Made by a program: the position numbers and the translations under genes
Shown here: positions 57,970-64,000 of the stretch, one piece after another
Layout of the letters: each line of letters opens with the position of its first letter
Numbering within the stretch: position 1 is the stretch's first letter
The notes under the pieces: generated by a model
The model's database searches: none
Seen by the model: only the letters and a program-made list of their open reading frames with translations
What the model was told of the DNA's origin: nothing
Source: Fibrisoma limi BUZ 3
GTDB taxonomy: Bacteria; Bacteroidota; Bacteroidia; Cytophagales; Spirosomataceae
Length of the DNA stretch: 64,000 nucleotides
Assembly: GCF_000296815.2 (NCBI RefSeq)
Contig: NZ_CAIT01000006.1
Location: 1,928,777-1,992,776 of the forward strand
Direction: 5' to 3'

Positions 57970-60552
57970 TCACCACTTCATACGCACCGGCCCCAGCAAT
58001 CCCGACGGCACCGGTTCCCACCGCGACGCGTCGAACGGGCGATAACGAATGTCCACGATATTGATGTCGTAGAATCGCTTCCATTCGGGATGCTGGCGGT
58101 CGTACAGCCGCATGTAGTTGGCCGACAGGTTAGTTACATCTACCTCAAGCCGGTTTCCCTGCTTTTTTAGCTGGCTGGCCGGAATGGTTACCAGATACGG
58201 CAGGCACCAGGCCGTTCCCAGCGGCTGGCCGTTGAGCCGAACCTCAGCGACCTCGCGGACATCGCCAAGGTCGAGCGTAAATGACCGGGTCAGGTCTACG
58301 TTCGCGGGCAGATCAAACGTAGTGGTGTAGCGGGCTGTACCCGAAAAGTAAGCCGCCGAATCGCCGAGGGTCGTCCAGGAGGTAAGCGCAGGCATCGTAG
58401 CCGTCGTTGTTACGTTCGGGCGACCCCTGCCGAACTGAATCTGCCACGGACTGGACAACGTAACGGCACCAGCTTCGGGGAGTGGACGACGGCTCGGCGG
58501 TTGGATCAGCCGACCAGCCTGTTCCACCTGCTGAGGTACTACGTTCAGAAAGCACGACTGCCCCGGCAGAAGCCGCAGCCAAACGTCCAGTTGACCAGCC
58601 TTTCCGCTGCGGGTCGCCAGTGGTGTGGTTTCGCCGGTTAACGGATTATAGCTCGTAACGGATTGCCCCGCCGTCGATAAAGCAATCCAGTCTTCGGTGA
58701 ATTGATTACTGAGGTTGGCGACGAAATACTGCGTGGTGTCGCCGTGCTTTTTGCGGATAAACGACAGACCACGTTCGGCCCAGCTTTCGCGCCGGGCTCC
58801 GGACTGCGCCAGGGCTGTAGCTACGTCCTTACCGACAGCAACATTTTTCATTTTCTCCAGTGATCGGCCGAGTTGTCTGAGTTCGTTTGTCCGTCCTTGC
58901 CAGTTCTGATAGCCAGGCACCTGCTGCGGCATAGCCTTTTCGAAAATGATACGTGCCCCCTGTTTAGCCAATGTCGACAAGATCTGAAGCGTCGTTTCAG
59001 GCATGAACGTACTGGCCGGAACGACAATGACACGGTATGTGGCTTTACCGGATTGCAATACGCCGTTGCGACCGACCGTCAGGCGTTTAAGCAGGGCATC
59101 TGATATAAAATCTACCGCGAAGCCTTGTTTTTGAAGTTGCTCACACAAACGTCCGAACGGCAGTTGCAGCAGCCACCGGTCAACGTGGTGAACCTCCAAC
59201 TGATGCGTTCCTCCCGACGATTTCGCCGGCTTGGCCCATAAGTCGTGCATCGGGAAATAAACCAGCATATCGTTGTCGGGCTGGGAGTTTTGTAACCGCG
59301 ACTGGCAACGCTCTACGTACTGATTCAGCAGCGGCAGGTGCGGCCAGCTATGCGACGACGGCCCGTAATTAGTCGAGGCATAGAATAACCAGCCCGGCCA
59401 CGATGCCACCTGCGGTGAGTACGTTGTCCCGTGGTAGAACACGTGGTTGATGCCCGACGTGAACAGTTCATCAATCTGGGGTTTGATCTGCGCCAGCGAC
59501 ACCTTAAAATGATCGGCCAGCCACGTACCGGTTTCCGAACTGACAAGCTTCTTGCCCGTCAGATGCGCGGCCGACGACGCGAACTTCATAGCCAGCGGAT
59601 TGGGCGTTCCGAAGCGGTCAACTTCGTAGTTTTCATCGACGCGCAGGCCCGGAATGGGGAACCGGCTACTGCCGAAGGACTCCGTTTCGGGAATATCGGC
59701 CAGGGCGTAGAGGTCGATCAGATTTCCCGGCGAACCGTGGGCCTGGTTGCGGCTTTGGTAGCCACGTTGCCGCGACCAGTTCGTCCAGGTAGCCGTAAAA
59801 CCGTCGTGCAGCAGTTCAGACAACGTCTGGTGGTAGTCCTGATGTACGCGCACGCTGATCTCGGAGCCGGTTGTATCCAGCAACGCCGGTAGCTGGCTAT
59901 TGAGGTCATACCCCCGCCGTTTCTGAAACTCCGCCAAAAAGTTGGTTGTCCAGTTAGCTCCGTAGGCTTCGTACGAGTCGTTGTAAACAGCCCGTGGTTT
60001 GTCGGGCAACTGGTTTACCGTCGAGTCGAACCGCTGCAAGTAGCGCTGCATAGCCTCACTGCTGAAATAGTCGACAACCAGCCCCGCTCCCCCCGGCGCG
60101 GCCCGCTTCACCTGCTGTTTCGTTAAGGTCGTGGTCAGCTTGCCATTCTCCACCTTCCATTGCTTGGCGGCTATCTCCGGCGTTACGTTCGGTCCGCCGA
60201 ATGGCCAGCCGGTACCGGTTGTCAGGTCGACGCCAAGGCCGAGCCGTTTCCCTTCCCTAACCGTGTGGCTAAACACCGCCAGCCAGCGATCACTCAGAAA
60301 TGGGATGAACTGCTGTTCGTAGCCTTTTGCGCCGTAGATCGGAATGATGTGGACGCCCCCCAAACCCGCCTTCGCAAACTGCTCCAGTTGGTGCGTGATG
60401 TCTTTTTCGTTGACGGCGCTGCCCATCCACCACCAGTACGTCCAGGGCCTGGCGGTGTTGTACGGCTGGGCCAACGCCTGAACACTTGGTCCGCCGATAA
60501 GGATCAGCAGACAACCGACCATCCGACAGAAACGTAAACCAATTCGTTGCAT
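57970..60552 (-). CDS. GH106-type alpha-L-rhamnosidase
   Basis: Secreted enzyme of 860 aa with a signal peptide (about 10-29, VGCLLILIGGPSVQALAQ). The opening YNTARPWTYWWWMGSAV, then HQLEQFAKAGLGGVHIIPIYG and LGVDLTTGTGWPFGGP (about 107-122) are the GH106 signatures of the N-terminal TIM barrel. The middle (about 210-420) has YEAYGANWTTNFLAEFQKRR and GSPGNLIDLYALADIPETES, where a catalytic Glu is expected. The C-terminal beta-domain ends GDVREVAEVRLNGQPLGTAW and VTNLSANYMRLYDRQHPEW, an auxiliary sandwich usual in this family. It would release L-rhamnose from pectin or plant glycosides. It is the last gene of the second susCD locus, 10 bp after the isomerase-like gene. Confidence 0.85.
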   Translation of the reverse strand: MQRIGLRFCRMVGCLLILIGGPSVQALAQPYNTARPWTYWWWMGSAVNEKDITHQLEQFAKAGLGGVHIIPIYGAKGYEQQFIPFLSDRWLAVFSHTVREGKRLGLGVDLTTGTGWPFGGPNVTPEIAAKQWKVENGKLTTTLTKQQVKRAAPGGAGLVVDYFSSEAMQRYLQRFDSTVNQLPDKPRAVYNDSYEAYGANWTTNFLAEFQKRRGYDLNSQLPALLDTTGSEISVRVHQDYHQTLSELLHDGFTATWTNWSRQRGYQSRNQAHGSPGNLIDLYALADIPETESFGSSRFPIPGLRVDENYEVDRFGTPNPLAMKFASSAAHLTGKKLVSSETGTWLADHFKVSLAQIKPQIDELFTSGINHVFYHGTTYSPQVASWPGWLFYASTNYGPSSHSWPHLPLLNQYVERCQSRLQNSQPDNDMLVYFPMHDLWAKPAKSSGGTHQLEVHHVDRWLLQLPFGRLCEQLQKQGFAVDFISDALLKRLTVGRNGVLQSGKATYRVIVVPASTFMPETTLQILSTLAKQGARIIFEKAMPQQVPGYQNWQGRTNELRQLGRSLEKMKNVAVGKDVATALAQSGARRESWAERGLSFIRKKHGDTTQYFVANLSNQFTEDWIALSTAGQSVTSYNPLTGETTPLATRSGKAGQLDVWLRLLPGQSCFLNVVPQQVEQAGRLIQPPSRRPLPEAGAVTLSSPWQIQFGRGRPNVTTTATMPALTSWTTLGDSAAYFSGTARYTTTFDLPANVDLTRSFTLDLGDVREVAEVRLNGQPLGTAWCLPYLVTIPASQLKKQGNRLEVDVTNLSANYMRLYDRQHPEWKRFYDINIVDIRYRPFDASRWEPVPSGLLGPVRMKW

Positions 60553-60562
60553 CGACTCCGGG

Positions 60563-61411
60563 TTACAAGCTCTTCAGATACGCCAGACTCTTCGGCACCT
60601 GCTCCCAGGAGGTCGGGCTTTCGTCTTCGATGTAGTAGTGCTTGATACTGGTCTTACGGGCCGCTTTCAGGATTTCCGGCAGATTGAGCTGACCTGTTCC
60701 CAGCGTCACGTCGTTCTCGGGCGGGGTCCCTCCCGACATATTGCCCTGAACGCCTTTCTTCAGGTCCTTGAGGTGCATCAGGGCGAAGCGTTTGGGATAT
60801 TTCTTGAGCAGTTCGGCCGGTGATTGCCCCGGAAAAAATGTCCACAGAATATCGATCTCGAACATGACCTGCTTCGGGTCGGTGTTCTCGACGATGTAGT
60901 CGAACAACGTACCATCGCCGTAGCGCTCAAATTCGTAGCCGTGGTTATGATAGCAGAATGTTAAGCCGTTATCCCCCAACTGCTTACCAAACCGATTGAA
61001 ATCCGTGACGGTCTTTTTGGCTTCATCCAGATCGTACGCGTCTTTATGCGGTATCCAGGCCACCCGTACAAACTCAGCACCCAGCGTTTTTGCGTTCTGG
61101 ATAACCGTTTCGGGTTTGTTGAGCAAGTCATCGTAGCTCACTCCGAAACTGGTACAGCGCATCCCCCGCCGATCCAGTTCGGCGCGGAGTTCGGCGGCCG
61201 TTTTACCAAATAGATTGGAGAATTCAATGTTGGTAACGCCCAGCGCTTTAACCCGGTCGAGGGTGCCGGGCACGTCTTTCTTAAAGTCTTCACGGAAGGT
61301 GTACGACACAATGCCCGGAGGTTCGGGCAGCAACTTTCCAAACTTCTGCGCCAGGGCATGTATGGCAACAAAGGCGCTCAGGAGCGCAGTGTATAGAATT
61401 CTTCTTTTCAT
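60563..61411 (-). CDS. Secreted sugar phosphate isomerase/epimerase-like protein
   Basis: The 282-aa TIM-barrel protein of the AP_endonuc_2/xylose-isomerase-like superfamily starts at 61411 (MKRRILYTALLSAFVAIHAL); the signal peptide ends near LAQ. The core is VSYTFREDFKKDVPGTLDRVKALG, GVTNIEFSNLFGK, FCYHNHGYEF (metal-ligand His), MFEIDILWTFFPGQSPAELL and FALMHLKDL. In this fold, Glu, Asp and His bind a divalent metal to isomerise or epimerise a sugar. An exported copy points to action on an oligosaccharide or a keto-sugar intermediate outside the cytoplasm. It lies between SusD and the GH106 enzyme (10 bp), so it belongs to the second glycan locus. Confidence 0.85.
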   Translation of the reverse strand: MKRRILYTALLSAFVAIHALAQKFGKLLPEPPGIVSYTFREDFKKDVPGTLDRVKALGVTNIEFSNLFGKTAAELRAELDRRGMRCTSFGVSYDDLLNKPETVIQNAKTLGAEFVRVAWIPHKDAYDLDEAKKTVTDFNRFGKQLGDNGLTFCYHNHGYEFERYGDGTLFDYIVENTDPKQVMFEIDILWTFFPGQSPAELLKKYPKRFALMHLKDLKKGVQGNMSGGTPPENDVTLGTGQLNLPEILKAARKTSIKHYYIEDESPTSWEQVPKSLAYLKSL

Positions 61412-61522
61412 AAGCGGAAAACGTGTTTGCAGGAATGGCATATCGGCGGTATTTCACGAACGTATTTATGGAAAAGACAAGGAGCCCTGAAATCACATGA
61501 ATTGACACCTATTTTTTATAAA

Positions 61523-61558
61523 AAAAACACTGCCCTCCTTCTGGAAAGCAGTGTTTTT
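61523..61558 (-). terminator. Terminator after the second susD
   Basis: Arms AAAAACACTGC and GCAGTGTTTTT around a 14-nt loop with a T-run following on the minus strand. It lies about 100 bp past the SusD stop and before the isomerase-like gene, suggesting that transcription is reduced or re-started between them. Confidence 0.78.
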
Positions 61559-61563
61559 GTCCT

Positions 61564-61583
61564 GGCCAAGCTCTTGCTTGGCC
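61564..61583. repeat. Short hairpin after the second susD
   Basis: Perfect 8-bp arms GGCCAAGC and GCTTGGCC around TCTT, 77 bp past the SusD stop. A related CAAGCAAGAACGG sequence lies nearby (about 61617). The role is unknown; it may stabilise the susCD message. Confidence 0.45.
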
Positions 61584-61660
61584 CATGTGAATGATTTGAA
61601 CAAATACTAGGTGGTCAAGCAAGAACGGTCCGCCGTGGCGGCTTGCCCCAGACAGCCCAA

Positions 61661-63094
61661 TCAATACCCCGGATTCTGCGTGATTTTTTGCCGGTTGATG
61701 TCAATCTGACTCTGCGGCACCGGAAAGACCAGGTTGTTTTCCGTCAGGTTACCTTTCACGCCGATAGTCTGCGCTTTGGCCTGAAGCACCGGCAGCGCCC
61801 GGCCCGTCCGGACCAGATCAAACCAGCGGTGGCCTTCAAACGCCAGTTCGACCCGCCGTTCCTGCTCCAGGGCCAACCGCATCTCGGCGGGCGACGTACT
61901 AGCTTTGTTCGGCAGTTTGGCCCGTTGCCGAACCCGGTTCAGGAATGGCAATGCCTCGGCGGTCCGGCCGGTTTCGTTCAGCGCTTCGGCGTAGAGCAGC
62001 AGGATGTCGGCGTAGCGGAGCACGTACCAGTTGTCGTCCGAATCGCCGTTGACAACCGGCGGGTCCAGGTATTTGCGGATATAGTTGTAATCGACCGTCC
62101 GGCCGGCGGCATTGACGTAGCTGGTCGCCAGCGATACGTCCTTCCGTACGTCCCCGGCTTCGTAGCTGTTGATCAGATCGGGCGTCGGCTGGTTGTTGCC
62201 GCCCCCGCCAAACTGAATTACGGCATTGCCGGAGTTTTCCGGCGCGTAGGTATTCCCGAAGTTACTGCCCTCGCCCAGGTTACCTTTCCTGTACTGCACC
62301 TCGAAGATCGATTCCTTGCTGTTTTTGTTGGCCGCTTTGAACAGATCGGTGTAGTTCGGCAGCAGGTCGTAGGTGTTGGCGTCGATGACCTCTTTCAGCT
62401 TGGCAGCAGCTTCGGTGTATTTGCGCTGGGTCATGTACACCTTGCCCAACAGCGACTTAGCAGCGCCCCGCGTGGCCCGGCCCACCTCCGCGCCGGTGTA
62501 GCTTGCGGGCAATACGGCTTCCGCGTCGGTCAGGTCTTTCACAATCTGCGTGTACACCTCGGCCACCGGCGCCCGGCTGTACTCATAGCCCTGCAAGGGG
62601 TCCGTGATTTCGGTGACGACCAGCGGTACGTCGCCAAACACCCGAACCAGGTTAAAATACATCAGCGCGCGCAGAAATTTGGCTTCCGCTACGTACCGTT
62701 TCTTCAGGTCCTCGTTCATCGAAACGGCCCCGATCCGATCGATGACGGCATTGGCCCGGTAAATCCCCCGGTACCCATCCGACCAGCGCGTATTCAGGAA
62801 TGGATTTGTCGTGCGGAGATAGAACTTGTCAAATTCGTCCTGGTCAGTCACTGACCCCGACAAAACAGGCCGGGTATCGTCGGACGGTATCTCGGCTACG
62901 ACGTAGTACTGACCGTATTGACCGGCTAACTGCAAGGCGCTGTACGTACCGTTGAGCGCAATCAGCATATCCGACTGGGTCCGGTAAAAACTGGCCGTAT
63001 TGGCCTGCGAAACAGGGGCCAGATCCAGAAACTTCTCCTGACAAGCCGTTAGGGTAAGCGTGAGCAGACTGGCGAAAATATAGGTTGCTTTCAT
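61661..63094 (-). CDS. susD: SusD/RagB outer-membrane glycan-binding lipoprotein, second locus
   Basis: The 477-aa surface lipoprotein has a signal peptide with the lipobox TLTAC (Cys18). The SusD fold is visible in YVAEAKFLRALMYFNLVRVFG (about 128-148, split here), NWYVLRYADILLLYAEALNET, QERRVELAFEGHRWFDLVR (about 413-431) and the closing FPVPQSQIDINRQKITQNPGY. It starts 21 bp after the SusC gene, the tight spacing usual for these pairs, and precedes the isomerase-like and GH106 genes. The likely ligand is a rhamnose-containing glycan, judged from those neighbours. Confidence 0.95.
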   Translation of the reverse strand: MKATYIFASLLTLTLTACQEKFLDLAPVSQANTASFYRTQSDMLIALNGTYSALQLAGQYGQYYVVAEIPSDDTRPVLSGSVTDQDEFDKFYLRTTNPFLNTRWSDGYRGIYRANAVIDRIGAVSMNEDLKKRYVAEAKFLRALMYFNLVRVFGDVPLVVTEITDPLQGYEYSRAPVAEVYTQIVKDLTDAEAVLPASYTGAEVGRATRGAAKSLLGKVYMTQRKYTEAAAKLKEVIDANTYDLLPNYTDLFKAANKNSKESIFEVQYRKGNLGEGSNFGNTYAPENSGNAVIQFGGGGNNQPTPDLINSYEAGDVRKDVSLATSYVNAAGRTVDYNYIRKYLDPPVVNGDSDDNWYVLRYADILLLYAEALNETGRTAEALPFLNRVRQRAKLPNKASTSPAEMRLALEQERRVELAFEGHRWFDLVRTGRALPVLQAKAQTIGVKGNLTENNLVFPVPQSQIDINRQKITQNPGY

Positions 63095-63115
63095 GTTGCC
63101 TGTGCGATTAACCGA

Positions 63116-64000
63116 TTAAAAACCCAGATTTAAACCCACCGTCATGGTCCGCGCCAACGGATACGAACCGTAGTCGACGCCCCCCGTCAGCGGCCCTTCG
63201 TAGCCGCTCACTTCCGGGTTGTAGCCCAGGTAGTCGGAGATGGTGAGGGCGTTCTGCACCCCGGCGTACACCCGCAGCGACTGCACCTTGATGCGTTGCA
63301 GCAGCGTGCGTGGTACGTTGTAGCCGAGCGTGATGTTCCGAATCCGGAAGTAGCTGGCGCTTTCTACCCAGCGCGTCGACACCTGGTTGTTGTTGCCGGT
63401 GCTGCGGCTGTTGGCGCGGGGGGTTACGCCGTTGCCGGGCTCCTGGGGCGACCGCCACCGGTCGAGCACCGTCGTCAGCGCGTTGGCATTCCCTTCCAGG
63501 TTCTCGAAAAACCGGCGCGACAGGTTCAGGATCTGCCCGCCCTGAACGCCCTGAATCACCACGTTCAGATCGAAGCCTTTGAAGGAGAAGCTGTTGGTGA
63601 TGCCATACACGAAGTTAGGCTGATTGTTACCGATCAGCGTCCGGTCGTCGGCGTTGATGCGCCCGTCTTTGTTGACATCCTCAAACTTGACATCCCCCGG
63701 CCGGCTGTCGGCGAAGTGCGGGTAGCTGTCCAGGTCGGTCTGGTCGCGGAAGACACCGATCTGCCGGTAGCCGTAGAAGCTGCCCAGCGGCTCGCCGATG
63801 ACCGTAATGTTGGTTTCGCCCACCCCCGTGCCGCTCCGGATGGGATCGCCGGTGGGTCCCAGCGCCAGCACTTTGTTCCGGTTAAACGACAGGTTCAGGT
63901 CCGTCGTCCAGGTAAACGCCCCGGTCAGGTTGCGGGTACTGACGGCAAATTCCATCCCTTTGTTTTCAACCTTTCCTATGTTCCGAACAGCCGAAGAGAA
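63116..64000 (-). CDS. susC: SusC TonB-linked outer-membrane transporter, C-terminal part (cut by window end)
   Basis: The frame enters from position 64000 without a stop and ends at 63116, giving the last 294 residues. Near the window end it reads NIGKVENKGMEFAVSTRNLT, a typical late SusC barrel stretch; later strands include GDPIRSGTGVGETNITVIGE, GDVKFEDVNKDGRINADDRT (calcium-loop-like region), GFDLNVVIQGVQG and the closing SDYLGYNPEVSG and RTMTVGLNLGF. The start and plug domain lie outside the window. It is the first gene of the second glycan locus and is paired with SusD 21 bp downstream. Confidence 0.95.
   Translation of the reverse strand, partial: FSSAVRNIGKVENKGMEFAVSTRNLTGAFTWTTDLNLSFNRNKVLALGPTGDPIRSGTGVGETNITVIGEPLGSFYGYRQIGVFRDQTDLDSYPHFADSRPGDVKFEDVNKDGRINADDRTLIGNNQPNFVYGITNSFSFKGFDLNVVIQGVQGGQILNLSRRFFENLEGNANALTTVLDRWRSPQEPGNGVTPRANSRSTGNNNQVSTRWVESASYFRIRNITLGYNVPRTLLQRIKVQSLRVYAGVQNALTISDYLGYNPEVSGYEGPLTGGVDYGSYPLARTMTVGLNLGF

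Noticed and set aside
61643-62854. Plus-strand open frame of 403 codons opposite the second susD
   Set aside because: It lies entirely antisense to a clear SusD gene, has no recognisable domain and reflects codon bias of the opposite strand.
1-64000. tRNA, rRNA genes or complete insertion sequences
   Set aside because: No cloverleaf, rRNA or transposase sequence was recognised on reading; a covariance search could still find a missed tRNA.

Overview
The window looks like chromosomal DNA of a Bacteroidota bacterium, most probably order Cytophagales and close to Spirosoma or Fibrella. The evidence is two SusC/SusD pairs, Bacteroidota-type -7 promoter elements (TAnnTTTG), a membrane-anchored AraC regulator, DUF2911 and GH3-family genes, and many short palindromic repeats. 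The genus is an inference from gene content. I saw no tRNA, rRNA, CRISPR array or complete insertion sequence.

Layout. 0.2-6.4 kb: a hypothetical gene, a TonB-type outer-membrane barrel followed by two small secreted beta-rich proteins, a membrane AraC regulator and a DnaQ-fold exonuclease. 6.4-12.1 kb: a tight minus-strand operon encoding a sigma factor, a membrane anti-sigma-like TPR protein, a subtilisin-like protease and a secreted, membrane-anchored TPR-CHAT protease. This is the strongest candidate for an undescribed system. 12.2-17.4 kb: an orphan histidine kinase, an RluE-type pseudouridine synthase, exonuclease III, a nucleotidyltransferase with a small partner, and a nucleoside symporter. 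17.5-28 kb: secreted proteins, an M28 carboxypeptidase, a Crp-like protein, a frameshifted alpha/beta hydrolase, CopA/CopZ copper export and a GH3-like protein. 28-37 kb: a Rad52-like protein, MutS, a BtuF-like protein, DUF2911, AraC, an NmrA-type reductase, DUF4260 and AroA. 37-42 kb: an FtsX-type permease, then about 2.4 kb of decayed genes around one intact SnoaL-like gene. 42.1-46.2 kb: a three-gene nucleotide-signalling operon (class III cyclase, cNMP-binding patatin phospholipase, HD phosphohydrolase), the second strong candidate.

46.3-64 kb: carbohydrate utilisation. The first locus has SusC, SusD and a PF10091-type glucanase, with thioredoxin-like proteins and a GH92 mannosidase upstream. 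After NhaA, the second has SusC (cut by the window end), SusD, a secreted sugar isomerase-like protein and a GH106 rhamnosidase.

Several unrelated families of palindromic repeats are scattered through the window. Two appear to have inserted in frame inside proteins (residues about 224-250 of the NmrA-type reductase; residues about 129-152 of the BtuF-like protein), and one has probably rewritten the C-terminus of exonuclease III. One 23-bp core is identical at 34.2 kb and 48.1 kb. All functions are read from motifs and gene order; nothing was searched against a database.
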